A DNA stretch of 35,305 nt. It comes from Bacteroidales bacterium (GTDB lineage Bacteria; Bacteroidota; Bacteroidia; Bacteroidales; P3). The stretch spans positions 1-35,305 of the forward strand of contig JAKSMO010000024.1 in NCBI GenBank assembly GCA_024400545.1. Direction: 5' to 3'. Under the pieces are notes generated by a model. It did no database searches and was not told the DNA's origin. It was given only the letters and a program-made list of their open reading frames with translations. Below are positions 1 to 8,652 of this stretch, in pieces. A program made the translations under genes and the position numbers. Numbering within the stretch: position 1 is the first letter of the stretch; each line of letters opens with the position of its first letter.

Positions 1-40
1 AAAAAAGGCGGCAGCCGGTTGGGGTACCGGGCTGCCGCCG
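1..40 (-). terminator. Intrinsic terminator after the DPP IV gene
   Basis: Read on the minus strand, a GC-rich hairpin with arms GGCGGCAGCC and GGCTGCCGCC is followed directly by six T residues at the window edge. It lies about 35 bases beyond the stop codon of the DPP IV-type peptidase gene and is the obvious end of that transcript. Confidence 0.85.
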
Positions 41-72
41 CTATTGTCAGATCACTGATCACTCATCACCGA

Positions 73-2247
73 TCACAGATTACGATGGATGAAGTCGGTC
101 ATGAGTTGGTAGAGGTTGAGGCGGGTGTTGCCACCGTAGATGCTGTGGTTTTTGTTGGGGTAGATGCGGAACTCGAACTGTTTGCCAGCGGCTTCGAGGG
201 CAGTGACCATGTCGGCAGCGTTCTGGAAATGGACGTTGTCGTCGCCGGTGCCGTGGACGAGGAGGTATTTGCCTTCGAGGAGGTTGGCGAAGTTGAGGGG
301 CGAGTTGTCGTCGTAGCCGCGGGGGTTGTCCTGCGGACGCTGGAGGAAGCGCTCGGTGTAGATATTATCGTAGTAGCGCCAGGTGATGACGGGAGCGACA
401 GCGATGGCGGATTTGAAGACGTCGTGGCCCTTGAGGATGGAGAGGGTGGACAGGTAGCCGCCAAAGCTCCAGCCGAAGATACCGATGCGTTTTTCGTCGA
501 TCCAGCTCTTGCCGCCGAAATAGCGAGCGGCCTCGATAGCGTCTTCGCACTCCATCTTACCGAGGTTGCGATAAGTCTGTTTTTTGAAGTGTGCGCCACG
601 GCCGCCAGTGCCACGGCCATCGAAGCAGACAACGACATAGCCCTGCTGGGCGAGCATGTGGAACCAGTAGTAATCGGAATAGCCATAGGCGTTGGTGACC
701 TGCTGGTTGCCGGGGCCGCCATAGACATAGAAGAAGAGGGGGTACTGCTTGGTGGAGTCGAAATTGGGGGGAGTGATGATATAATAGTTGAGCTCGGAGC
801 CGAGGGCGGTGGTGAAGGAGCCGAAGGTTTTGCGGCCTACGCCGTACTGGGCCATGCGCTCACGCAGATCGGCATTGTCCTGAAGGGTTTTGAGGAGCTT
901 GCCCTTGGCGGTGTGGAGGGTATAGACGGGAGGAGTGTTGGCATCGGTGAAGGTGAGGATGTAGTATTTGCTGTTGTTGGAGAAAGCGGCGGTGTAGGTG
1001 CCGGGTTTCTCGGTGAGCTTGGTCTTTTTCTTGCCTTTGAAATCGATGCAATAGAGCTCTTTGTTGATGGCACCAGTTTCGTGGGAGATGTAATAGATGA
1101 GGCCGTTTTTCTCATCGATGGAGCAGATGTTGACAACATCGTAGGCGCCAGAGGTGATTTGGTTGACGAGGCGGCCGGAGAGGTCGTACATGTAGATGTG
1201 GTTGTAGCCGTCGCGCTCGGAGGTGAGGAGCATGTGCTTGCCGTCGGAGAGGAAGGTCCAGGTGCCGGGCACCTCGACATAGGCCTCGTCCTCCTCGGTG
1301 TAAAGGGGACGGATCTGGCCATCGCGGGCATCGGCAAGAAGGAGTTCCATCTTGTTCTGCAGGCGGTTCATGCGCATGAGTGCGAGGATGTTGGCATCGC
1401 GGGTCCACTGGATGCGGGGCATGTACTGATCGTTTTGGCTGCCGACATCGAGCTTGGTAGTTTTGGAGGTTTCGAGGTCGTAGATAAGGACATCGACCAC
1501 GGAGTTGTCCTCGCCAGCCTTGGGGTATTTGTAGGTGTAGTTTTCGGGATAAAGCTCGCCCCACATCTGCATGGAGTACTGCTTGACCTTGGACTCGTCG
1601 AAGCGGTAGAAGGCGATCTTCTTGCTATCGGGGCTCCAGTAGAAGCCCTGGGTGATGGCGAATTCCTCCTCATAGACCCAGTCGGTGGTGCCGTAGATGA
1701 TCTCGTTGATTTTGCCATCGAAGGTGACCTGGGTTTCTTTAAGAGAGGTGAGCGACATGGTGTAGAGGTTGTTGTCGCGGACGAAGGCAATCATCTTGCC
1801 ATCGGGCGAGAGGGTGGTGAGACGCTGTTTGCCGCCCTGAGTGAGGCACTGGAAGGTGCCGTTGGCTACGTTATAAAGATAGTAGGTGGAGACGCCGGAG
1901 TGGCGATAGATGGGCTCGAACTCGGCAGAGAGGAGGATTTTCTGCTCGTCCTGAGAGAACTCGTAGCTCTCGATGGGAGGCAGGGGCTTGACGGAGTTGC
2001 GCATGGGATCGCGGAAGGTGCATACGACATCGACTTTCTCGCCGGTTTTGTAGCTATATTTCTCGATGCCGGTGCGGGTGAGGACGCAGTAGTGCTCGCC
2101 GTCCTGCATGGAGCGGATGGAGGAGATGCCCATGGGGCGGAAGGTGGGTTTGGACCAGATATCCTCCAGGGTGATTTTTTTGGTTTGGGCGGAGACGCCG
2201 CCGAGGATTGCAACCATGACCATTAATAAGAGGAAAGTTTTTCTCAT
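73..2247 (-). CDS. Dipeptidyl peptidase IV-type serine peptidase (family S9B)
   Basis: This 724-residue exported peptidase is expected to remove N-terminal X-Pro or X-Ala dipeptides from peptides in the periplasm. Residues 1-21 form a signal peptide ending VSAQ. The first two thirds fit the DPP IV beta-propeller and include the substrate-anchoring motif DWVYEEE (glutamates 193-195), which is typical of true DPP IV rather than other S9 enzymes. The C-terminal alpha/beta hydrolase carries the triad: Ser594 in GWSFGGY, Asp669 in GTGDDNVHF and His701 in KNHSIY, with the 32-residue Asp-His spacing of human DPP IV. Length is normal for the family. It lies downstream of pckA, separated by a terminator hairpin, and I see no clear promoter in the 25 bases left, so it may depend partly on read-through. 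Exact substrate is inferred. Confidence 0.93.
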   Translation of the reverse strand: MRKTFLLLMVMVAILGGVSAQTKKITLEDIWSKPTFRPMGISSIRSMQDGEHYCVLTRTGIEKYSYKTGEKVDVVCTFRDPMRNSVKPLPPIESYEFSQDEQKILLSAEFEPIYRHSGVSTYYLYNVANGTFQCLTQGGKQRLTTLSPDGKMIAFVRDNNLYTMSLTSLKETQVTFDGKINEIIYGTTDWVYEEEFAITQGFYWSPDSKKIAFYRFDESKVKQYSMQMWGELYPENYTYKYPKAGEDNSVVDVLIYDLETSKTTKLDVGSQNDQYMPRIQWTRDANILALMRMNRLQNKMELLLADARDGQIRPLYTEEDEAYVEVPGTWTFLSDGKHMLLTSERDGYNHIYMYDLSGRLVNQITSGAYDVVNICSIDEKNGLIYYISHETGAINKELYCIDFKGKKKTKLTEKPGTYTAAFSNNSKYYILTFTDANTPPVYTLHTAKGKLLKTLQDNADLRERMAQYGVGRKTFGSFTTALGSELNYYIITPPNFDSTKQYPLFFYVYGGPGNQQVTNAYGYSDYYWFHMLAQQGYVVVCFDGRGTGGRGAHFKKQTYRNLGKMECEDAIEAARYFGGKSWIDEKRIGIFGWSFGGYLSTLSILKGHDVFKSAIAVAPVITWRYYDNIYTERFLQRPQDNPRGYDDNSPLNFANLLEGKYLLVHGTGDDNVHFQNAADMVTALEAAGKQFEFRIYPNKNHSIYGGNTRLNLYQLMTDFIHRNL

Positions 2248-2271
2248 GATAGATGGGGTATTTGTGAGAAA

Positions 2272-2309
2272 AGAGCCAGGGGCCGATTGGTGGATCGGCC
2301 CGAAGCTCT
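2272..2309 (-). terminator. Hairpin terminator after pckA
   Basis: On the minus strand, outer arms AGAGC/GCTCT and inner arms GGGCCGAT/ATCGGCCC form an interrupted stem followed by TTTTCTC. It sits between the pckA stop and the DPP IV start. The short T tract suggests incomplete termination, which would let some transcripts reach the peptidase gene. Confidence 0.7.
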
Positions 2310-2336
2310 TGAAATGAATTCAATTACTGAATGGGA

Positions 2337-3950
2337 TTACAGCTTGGGACCAGCGACGACGAGGGCCTTGCCAGCTTCGTTGTAGGTGAACTTCTCGAAG
2401 TTCTTGATGAAGCGAGCGGAGAGGTCCTTGGCCTTGGATTCCCATTCGCAAGCGCAGCCGTAGGTGTCGCGAGGATCGAGGATCTTGGGATCGACACCGG
2501 GGAGAGCGGTGGGAACTTCGAAATCGAAGTAAGGAATCTTCTTGGTGGGAGCCTGCTCGATGGAGCCGTCGAGGATAGCGTCGATGATGCCGCGGGTATC
2601 CTTGATGGAGATACGTTTGCCGGTGCCATTCCAGCCGGTGTTGACGAGGTAAGCCTTAGCGCCGGATTTTTCCATGCGTTTTACGAGTTCCTCGGCATAC
2701 TTGGTGGGGTGGAGCTCCAAGAAGGCCTGGCCGAAGCAAGCGCTGAAGGTGGGAGTGGGCTCGGTGATGCCGCGCTCGGTACCAGCCAGCTTAGCGGTGA
2801 AGCCGGAGAGGAAGTAGTACTTGGTTTGCTCGGGAGTGAGGATGCTGACGGGAGGCAGCACGCCGAAAGCATCGGCAGAGAGGAAGATAACATTGTCGGC
2901 AGCGGGAGCGGCGCTCACGGGGCGGACGATCTTCTCGATGTGCTGGATGGGATAGCTGACGCGGGTGTTCTCGGTAACGCTCTTATCAGCGAAGTTGATT
3001 TTGCCGTTGGCATCGACGGTAACGTTCTCGAGGAGAGCGTTGCGGCGGATGGCGTTGTAGATGTCGGGTTCGGAGTCTTTGTCGAGGTTGATAACCTTGG
3101 CATAGCAGCCGCCCTCGAAGTTGAAGACGCCCTCGTCGTCCCAGCCGTGCTCATCGTCGCCAATGAGGAGGCGTTTGGGGTCGGTGGAAAGGGTGGTCTT
3201 GCCGGTGCCGGAGAGACCGAAGAAGATGGCGGTGTGCTTGCCTTCCATATCGGTGTTGGCGGAGCAGTGCATAGAAGCGATGCCCTGGAGGGGGAGGTAG
3301 TAGTTCATCATGGAGAACATACCTTTCTTCATCTCGCCACCGTACCAGGTGTTGAGGATAACCTGCTCGCGGCTGGTGATGTTGAAGGCCACGCAGGTCT
3401 CGCTGTTGAGGCCGAGTTCCTGATAGTTGTCAACCTTAGCCTTGGAAGCGGTATAGACGGTGAAGTTGGGGGTGAAGTCCTTGAGTTCCTCTTCGGTGGG
3501 AACGATGAACATGTTCTTTACGAAGTGAGCCTGCCAAGCCACTTCCATGATGAAGCGGACAGCCATGCGGGTGTTTTTGTTGGCACCGCAGAAAGCATCG
3601 ACTACGAAAAGTTCCTTGCCGGAAAGTTCCTTCTTGGCGAGGTCTTTAACGATAGCCCAGGTGCTCTCGGTCATGGGGTGGTTGTCGTTCTTGTACTCGG
3701 GGGTGGTCCACCAGACGGTGTTCTCGGAGTTCTTGTCCATGACAATGTATTTGTCTTTGGGCGAGCGGCCAGTGTAGATACCGGTCATGACGTTCATAGC
3801 GTCGAGCTCGGTGAGCTGGCCTTTATCGAAGCCGGTGAGGGTGGGGTCGGACTCGAATTTGAAGAGATCTTCGTAAGAAGGGTTGTAGTGGACGGTCTTG
3901 ACATCCATGATACCCATTGATTCAAGGGATTTGATGATATTCTCGTTCAT
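2337..3950 (-). CDS. pckA: Phosphoenolpyruvate carboxykinase (ATP)
   Basis: PckA interconverts oxaloacetate plus ATP with PEP, CO2 and ADP. In anaerobic Bacteroidales it is usually run in the CO2-fixing direction toward succinate and propionate. I chose the ATG at 3950 (protein begins MNENIIKS, 537 residues), because the open frame upstream to 4007 would add 19 residues without family resemblance and would run into the intercistronic hairpin; 537 is the usual length for ATP-type enzymes. The kinase-1a P-loop [11 protein letters not shown] has Lys251, and the metal-binding kinase-2 stretch GDDEHGW follows. The N-terminal [10 protein letters not shown] substrate motif is also present. It lies 100 bases downstream of ppdK on the same strand, so the two PEP-node enzymes may be co-transcribed. 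Identification is secure; flux direction is inferred. Confidence 0.97.
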   Translation of the reverse strand: MNENIIKSLESMGIMDVKTVHYNPSYEDLFKFESDPTLTGFDKGQLTELDAMNVMTGIYTGRSPKDKYIVMDKNSENTVWWTTPEYKNDNHPMTESTWAIVKDLAKKELSGKELFVVDAFCGANKNTRMAVRFIMEVAWQAHFVKNMFIVPTEEELKDFTPNFTVYTASKAKVDNYQELGLNSETCVAFNITSREQVILNTWYGGEMKKGMFSMMNYYLPLQGIASMHCSANTDMEGKHTAIFFGLSGTGKTTLSTDPKRLLIGDDEHGWDDEGVFNFEGGCYAKVINLDKDSEPDIYNAIRRNALLENVTVDANGKINFADKSVTENTRVSYPIQHIEKIVRPVSAAPAADNVIFLSADAFGVLPPVSILTPEQTKYYFLSGFTAKLAGTERGITEPTPTFSACFGQAFLELHPTKYAEELVKRMEKSGAKAYLVNTGWNGTGKRISIKDTRGIIDAILDGSIEQAPTKKIPYFDFEVPTALPGVDPKILDPRDTYGCACEWESKAKDLSARFIKNFEKFTYNEAGKALVVAGPKL

Positions 3951-3994
3951 TGAATTTTGTATTATTGAAATGGTATATTGCTTAATTATTTCAC

Positions 3995-4031
3995 GCAACG
4001 ATGGCATCCCTGACGGATGCCATGGCGTTGC
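3995..4031 (-). promoter_or_regulatory. Strong hairpin between ppdK and pckA
   Basis: Arms GCAACG + ATGGCATCC and GGATGCCAT + CGTTGC form a 15-bp stem with a two-base bulge and a small loop. On the minus strand it is followed by GTGAAATAATTAAGC, not a T tract, so it is a poor intrinsic terminator. A processing or mRNA-stabilising role between the two cistrons is the simplest reading; this is inference. Confidence 0.6.
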
Positions 4032-4052
4032 ATGATAATATGATTTACATAA

Positions 4053-6773
4053 TTAGTTGCGACGAGCCTTGATGGCGGCCTGAGCAGCGGCGAGGCGTGC
4101 CAGAGGTACGCGGAAGGGGCTGCAGCTGACATAGTTGAGGCCGGACTTGAAGAAGAACTCGACGGAAGCGGGATCGCCACCATGCTCACCGCAGACACCG
4201 CACTTGAGGTTTTCGCGAGTGTCGCGACCACGGGTGACACCCATCTGGACGAGCTGGCCAACACCCTTTTGGTCGATGGTGTTGAAGGGGTCGTCCTTGA
4301 TGATCTTCTCGTCAACGTAGGTCTTGATGATGGTGTTGACGTCGTCGCGGCTGAAGCCGTAGGTCATCTGGGTGAGGTCGTTGGTGCCGAAGCTGAAGAA
4401 CTCGGCTACCTCGGCGATACGGTTGGCCATGAGAGCTGCGCGAGGAATCTCGATCATAGTGCCGTATTTGTACTGAACGTGGACACCATACTGAGCCTCG
4501 ACCTCGGCTTTCACCTTCTCGGCGAGGACTTTCTGGTGCTCAAGCTCGTGGACGTTGATGGTGAGGGGCACCATGATTTCGAGCTGGGGATGATAGCCTT
4601 CCTTCATAAGCTCGGAGGTGGCGCTGAAGAGTGCACGGAACTGGGATTCGGTGATTTCGGGATAGATGATACCGAGACGCACACCGCGGGTACCCATCAT
4701 GGGGTTGATTTCGTGCATAGCGAGGACACGGTCTTTGAGGTCTTCGTACTTCATGCCACGCTCGTTGGCCACTTCGTGCAGCTTGACATCGTCGTCGGCC
4801 TTGGGGACGAACTCGTGCAGAGGAGGATCCATGAGGCGGAAGGTGAGGGGCTTGCCATCCATGACCTTGAGGGTAGCCTTGGCAGACTCCTTGATGAAGG
4901 GTTCGAGCTCGGCGAGAGCGGCCTTACGAGCCTCGGTGGTGTCGGCAAGGATCATATTGCGGAGCTTATCGAGGGGCTCGGCGCTGTTTTCGCCATAGAA
5001 CATGTGCTCCATGCGGAAGAGGCCGATACCTTCGGCACCGAAATCGATAGCCTTTTGCGCATCGTTGGGGTTGTCGGCATTGGTGCGGACGCCCATGGTG
5101 CGGTATTTATCGACGGTGGCCATGAACTGGGCCAGGAGAGGATTCTCGGTAGCATCGACGGTTTTGATGGAGCCTTTATAGACATAGCCCTTGGTGCCGT
5201 TGAGGGAGAAGATATCGTTGGGACCGAAGGTCTCGCCCTTGATGGTGAGGGTCTTTGCTTCGGCGTTGACTTCGATATCGTCGCAACCTACGATGCAGCA
5301 CTTACCCCAACCACGGGCCACGAGAGCGGCGTGGGAGGTCATACCGCCACGAGCGGTGAGGATACCGTCGGCAGCGCGCATACCCTCGACGTCCTCGGGG
5401 TTGGTTTCCTCGCGGACGAGGATGCAGGATTTCTTGGCAGCCTTGAAAGCCTTAGCTTCTTCGCTGGTGAAGGCGAGGCATCCGATGGCACCGCCAGGAC
5501 CTGCGGGGAGACCTTTGGCGATGGGTTTGAAGTTCTTCTCGTCCTTAGCGTCGAGGATGGGGTGGAGAAGTTCTTCGAGCTGCTCGGGGCTAATGCGCAT
5601 GACCATTTCCTTTTCGTCGATCATGCCTTCTTTGAGCATGTCGGAAGCCATGGTGAGGGCAGCCAGACCGGTGCGTTTACCCACGCGGCACTGGAGCATG
5701 TAGAGTTTTTTGTTCTGGATGGTGAACTCGATATCGAGCATATCGTGGTAGTGCTCTTCGAGTTTTACGCGGATATCGTAGAGTTCTTTGTAGAGGCCGG
5801 GCATCATATCCTGGAGGGAGGACATGGCGCGGTTGTGCTCGTTTTTGGTTTCGTTGTTGAGGGGGTTGGGGGTACGGATACCTGCCACAACGTCCTCGCC
5901 CTGTGCGTTGACGAGCCACTCGCCATAGAACTTGTTGTCGCCGGTGGCGGGGTCGCGGGTGAAAGCGACGCCGGTGGCGCTGTCTTCGCCCATATTACCG
6001 AAGACCATAGCCTGCACGTTGACGGCAGTGCCCCAGTCTTCGGGGATGCGCTCGATGGCGCGATAGCTGACAGCCTTCTTACCCATCCAGGATTTGAAGA
6101 CGGCCTTGATACCACCGATCATCTGAGCCTTGGCGTCGTCGGGGAATTCGGTGCCGAGCACCTCTTTGATCTTGGCTTTGAAGTCGTCGGCAAGTTTCTG
6201 CAGGTCTTCGGCGGTGAGCTCGGTGTCCATCTTGTAGCCGTGAGCTTTTTTGTACTCATCGAGCATATCGTCGAGGTTTTTGCGGATACCCTTGCCATCG
6301 GCGGGTTCGATGCCCTCGGCTTTCTCCATCACTACGTCGGCATACATCATGATGAGGCGACGATAGGAGTCGTAAACGAAGCGGGGGTTGTTGGTACGTT
6401 TGAGCATACCGGGGATGGTCTTGGAAGAGAGACCGATGTTGAGGACGGTGTCCATCATGCCGGGCATGGACTGGCGGGCACCGGAACGGCAGCTGACGAG
6501 GAGAGGATTCTCGGGGTCGTCGTACTTCATGCCCATGATATTTTCGATGTTCTTCACACCTGCCCAGACTTCGTCCATAAGGCCGGCGGGAAGCTCACAG
6601 TTGTTGGCGTAATAAGCAGTGCAGCATTCTGTAGTAATGGTGAGACCAGCAGGTACGGGGAGACCCAAAAGGCACATCTCGGCCAAGTTGGCACCCTTGC
6701 CACCAAGAAGGTTTTTCATGTCGGCTCTGCCTTCAGCAGTCTTACCTCCGAAAGTGTAAACGTATTTCGTCAT
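4053..6773 (-). CDS. ppdK: Pyruvate, phosphate dikinase
   Basis: This 906-residue enzyme converts pyruvate, ATP and phosphate to PEP, AMP and diphosphate, or the reverse in PPi-dependent glycolysis. Domains in order are the N-terminal ATP-grasp nucleotide domain (GGKGANLAEM near residue 25), the swivelling phosphohistidine domain with His481 in GGMTSHAA, and the C-terminal PEP/pyruvate TIM barrel with the GTRGVRLG motif and the catalytic cysteine Cys861 in CGVCGEHGGDP. Length and all key residues are normal. It is preceded by a well-formed promoter and followed by pckA, which suggests a shared role at the PEP/pyruvate/oxaloacetate node. A long open frame on the opposite strand covers the whole gene but is a codon-usage artefact. 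Confidence 0.97.
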   Translation of the reverse strand: MTKYVYTFGGKTAEGRADMKNLLGGKGANLAEMCLLGLPVPAGLTITTECCTAYYANNCELPAGLMDEVWAGVKNIENIMGMKYDDPENPLLVSCRSGARQSMPGMMDTVLNIGLSSKTIPGMLKRTNNPRFVYDSYRRLIMMYADVVMEKAEGIEPADGKGIRKNLDDMLDEYKKAHGYKMDTELTAEDLQKLADDFKAKIKEVLGTEFPDDAKAQMIGGIKAVFKSWMGKKAVSYRAIERIPEDWGTAVNVQAMVFGNMGEDSATGVAFTRDPATGDNKFYGEWLVNAQGEDVVAGIRTPNPLNNETKNEHNRAMSSLQDMMPGLYKELYDIRVKLEEHYHDMLDIEFTIQNKKLYMLQCRVGKRTGLAALTMASDMLKEGMIDEKEMVMRISPEQLEELLHPILDAKDEKNFKPIAKGLPAGPGGAIGCLAFTSEEAKAFKAAKKSCILVREETNPEDVEGMRAADGILTARGGMTSHAALVARGWGKCCIVGCDDIEVNAEAKTLTIKGETFGPNDIFSLNGTKGYVYKGSIKTVDATENPLLAQFMATVDKYRTMGVRTNADNPNDAQKAIDFGAEGIGLFRMEHMFYGENSAEPLDKLRNMILADTTEARKAALAELEPFIKESAKATLKVMDGKPLTFRLMDPPLHEFVPKADDDVKLHEVANERGMKYEDLKDRVLAMHEINPMMGTRGVRLGIIYPEITESQFRALFSATSELMKEGYHPQLEIMVPLTINVHELEHQKVLAEKVKAEVEAQYGVHVQYKYGTMIEIPRAALMANRIAEVAEFFSFGTNDLTQMTYGFSRDDVNTIIKTYVDEKIIKDDPFNTIDQKGVGQLVQMGVTRGRDTRENLKCGVCGEHGGDPASVEFFFKSGLNYVSCSPFRVPLARLAAAQAAIKARRN

Positions 6774-6831
6774 AGCGCAATAAATTATATATTATTAAAT
6801 TAAATTATTTTCTTCTTATTTTGAGAAAGTG

Positions 6832-6863
6832 CAAAGATACGACTTTTTTTTTGATTTTCAAAA
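6832..6863 (-). promoter_or_regulatory. ppdK promoter (Bacteroidota type)
   Basis: On the minus strand TTTTG (6859-6863) lies 19 bases before TATCTTTG (6832-6839), matching the -33/-7 pattern of Bacteroidota sigma factor promoters. Transcription would start about 50 bases ahead of the ppdK ATG. A CTAG-phased array abuts the upstream side. Confidence 0.75.
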
Positions 6864-6874
6864 TTTTTTTTGAA

Positions 6875-6930
6875 CTAGGGAGGGCTAGGAGAGACTAGGC
6901 GGGGCTGGGTGGGCTGTGGGGCTAGGCGGG
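6875..6930. repeat. CTAG-phased 10-bp array upstream of ppdK promoter
   Basis: CTAG starts at 6875, 6885, 6895 and 6922, with degenerate CTGG and CTGT at 6905 and 6914. The units are about 10 bases long, G-rich on the plus strand, of the form CTAGGNNNGG. The array lies between the ompA-like gene's terminator and the ppdK promoter. No coding potential is visible. Confidence 0.7.
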
Positions 6931-6936
6931 GATAAA

Positions 6937-6962
6937 AAGAGAAAGGGAGCCGTGGGGCTCCC
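6937..6962 (-). terminator. Terminator after the OmpA-domain gene
   Basis: On the minus strand arms GGGAGCC (6956-6962) and GGCTCCC (6945-6951) flank a four-base loop and are followed by TTTCTCTTTTT. It lies about 40 bases beyond the stop codon of the OmpA-domain gene. Confidence 0.75.
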
Positions 6963-7002
6963 AATCTTATTACATTGATTCTAGGGTTCGTGGGGGAAGG
7001 GA

Positions 7003-8436
7003 TCAGGGGTTCTCCTTGGCGCCAACGCTGGTGATAATGAGCTGGACGGAGACGAATTCTTCGTTGTTGGCTTTCTTGGTGTCGAAGGCGGCAGTGGCGG
7101 CACGCTTGATGTCGGTGGGCGTCATGCCGGAGGTTTTGATATTGGCCTCGTTGATACCGTTTTTGACGAAGAAGTCTTTGACGGCCTTAGCACGTTCGAG
7201 GGAGACGAGCTGGTCGTGCTCGGGATCGACGCCATAGGTCTTGACCCAGCCTTTGATGGTGAAGGTGCAATCGGGGTGATTGCGGAAGATTTGGACGTAG
7301 TTCATGAGGGTGGAGTCGGACTCGCGCATGAGGACGTACTCATCTTCGAAGAAGAGGCCGGTGAGGGGATAGATGGTGCCACGCTCGGCGCGGTTCATGC
7401 GCATGCGGAGCAGGGTGTCTTGTTTGAAGCGGTCGGCGTTGAAGTCGTAGAAGATGGAGAAGTAGCCGTCGCGTTTGGCGTAGAGGGTGTAGTTGTAGCC
7501 GGGGACGAATTTGACGACACCACCACGGAATTTATCGTTGCGGACGATGACGCGGTTGTTGGTGTTCTTCTCAAGGATGGTGAGGTTGACATCGACGTTT
7601 TTCTTGATCTTGGGATCGTAGAAGGTGACGGGGACGGCGAAAGCATCGACATAGATGGAGACCTTGATGCTATGGCCCTGGCCGTTGGGGGTGACGTTGT
7701 CGAGGAGGATGTAATAGACCTCGCCTTTGCGGACATCGATGGAACGGATGTGACGTTTGCGAGAGGCTTTGGTGAGGAGGACATCCTCGGCCTCGTGGTA
7801 CATACCGATGGTGCCCATAGCGGCGTTGAGCTCTTCTTCGGCACGGCGCTGTTTAGCAGCCTCTTGCTTGGCCTTGAGGTCGGCCTTGGCATCGCCAGTG
7901 GTGGGCACGGGCTCGGCTTTTTTCTTGACGAGGATGGAGCTATCGATGGAGGACATGTTGACGGCTACAGGCAGCACTTTGTTGGACTGGATGTGATTGG
8001 AGAAGTACTGGTCGGTGTAGCGATAGACGAGCATGTCGTAATCGTCGGAGAGGTTTTGCTGGGTGACAGCGATATCGAGCTTGCCGTTGTAAGGTACGGT
8101 GAATTTGTACCACACGGAGTTGTGCTCGAATTCGGGGAGGTTGGGGTGGCGCTTGTCGGCCATGACCTCCATGAGGCGGCCACCGCCCTGGGGTGCTGTG
8201 GTGGGACCATAGGTTTGGTCCACATCGAGTGGGATAGCGAATAGGCAATCGTTGCTATTATAGGGCAGCTGGGTGAGCTGAACGGTGGGTTTTTCGGGCT
8301 GTTTTTTGCCTTTTTTACCCTTCTTGGAGGTGGATTTGCTTGTTTTGCTGCCGCTTTTTGCTTTGCTCTGAGCTTGGACATCGCAATAGCCAAACATAAG
8401 AGTACAAGCGAGTAATGCCATTAAAATGCGTTTCAT
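7003..8436 (-). CDS. OmpA-domain outer-membrane-associated protein
   Basis: A 477-residue exported protein with a signal peptide (residues 1 to about 23, ending VQAQ) and then a Lys/Ser-rich low-complexity linker up to about residue 50. The middle part (about 55-330) is a beta-rich region without a family I can name; it contains an Ala/Lys-rich segment (around residues 175-205) that may be helical. The last 110 residues resemble the OmpA C-terminal peptidoglycan-binding fold, including ERAKAVKDFFVKNGI and a preceding beta-strand GWVKTYG. The likely role is tethering the outer membrane to the cell wall. It stands alone, with its own promoter-like -7 element and a terminator. The OmpA-domain assignment is moderately firm; partners are unknown. 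Confidence 0.75.
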   Translation of the reverse strand: MKRILMALLACTLMFGYCDVQAQSKAKSGSKTSKSTSKKGKKGKKQPEKPTVQLTQLPYNSNDCLFAIPLDVDQTYGPTTAPQGGGRLMEVMADKRHPNLPEFEHNSVWYKFTVPYNGKLDIAVTQQNLSDDYDMLVYRYTDQYFSNHIQSNKVLPVAVNMSSIDSSILVKKKAEPVPTTGDAKADLKAKQEAAKQRRAEEELNAAMGTIGMYHEAEDVLLTKASRKRHIRSIDVRKGEVYYILLDNVTPNGQGHSIKVSIYVDAFAVPVTFYDPKIKKNVDVNLTILEKNTNNRVIVRNDKFRGGVVKFVPGYNYTLYAKRDGYFSIFYDFNADRFKQDTLLRMRMNRAERGTIYPLTGLFFEDEYVLMRESDSTLMNYVQIFRNHPDCTFTIKGWVKTYGVDPEHDQLVSLERAKAVKDFFVKNGINEANIKTSGMTPTDIKRAATAAFDTKKANNEEFVSVQLIITSVGAKENP

Positions 8437-8478
8437 ACGTATTTTTTTATTAATAAATTCAGACTATATTTCGAAGGG

Positions 8479-8486
8479 CAAAAATA
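8479..8486 (-). promoter_or_regulatory. -7 promoter element for OmpA-domain gene
   Basis: TATTTTTG on the minus strand, about 43 bases before the start codon, fits the Bacteroidota -7 consensus. The expected TTTG about 20 bases upstream is not clear; the upstream region is made of A-tracts instead. Confidence 0.45.
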
Positions 8487-8542
8487 CGATTTTTTTTTGA
8501 ATTGAGGATTTTTTTTTGAAATTTGTTGTTTTGGGGTGATCG

Positions 8543-8559
8543 GTGATCGGTGATGAGTG
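8543..8559 (+). repeat. Dispersed word GTGATCGGTGATGAGTG, copy 2
   Basis: This 17-base word, embedded in further GATCGGTGA iterations (8537-8566), occurs identically on the opposite strand at 60-76 and with one mismatch at 23840-23856. All three copies are at or near gene boundaries. Confidence 0.6.
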
Positions 8560-8572
8560 ATCGGTGAGGGGG

Positions 8573-8634
8573 CTAGATATTCTAGGGGGGCTAGGGAGGG
8601 CTAGGATTTGCTAGGGAGGACTAGGATTTGCTAG
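8573..8634. repeat. CTAG-phased 10-bp array between S9 peptidase and OmpA-domain genes
   Basis: CTAG occurs at 8573, 8582, 8591, 8601, 8611, 8621 and 8631: seven copies with spacing 9, 9, 10, 10, 10, 10. Two unit types alternate, CTAGGRAGGR and CTAGGATTTG. The rest of the 8437-8757 gap holds a -7 element, GATCGGTGA iterations, a 7-bp tandem repeat and a terminator. Confidence 0.8.
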
Positions 8635-8652
8635 GCAACTGCGGCAGCCTAC

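Noticed and set aside
3951..4007. Longer pckA start at 4007
   Set aside because: The added 19 residues do not resemble PckA and overlap the intercistronic hairpin; the start at 3950 gives the family length.
4182..6803. Plus-strand open frames of 500-870 codons opposite the DPP IV, pckA, ppdK and S9 peptidase genes
   Set aside because: They are antisense shadows: the real genes avoid TTA, CTA and TCA codons, so the reverse strand lacks stops. Their translations are low-complexity (Gly/Val/Glu/Asp-rich) and match no family pattern.
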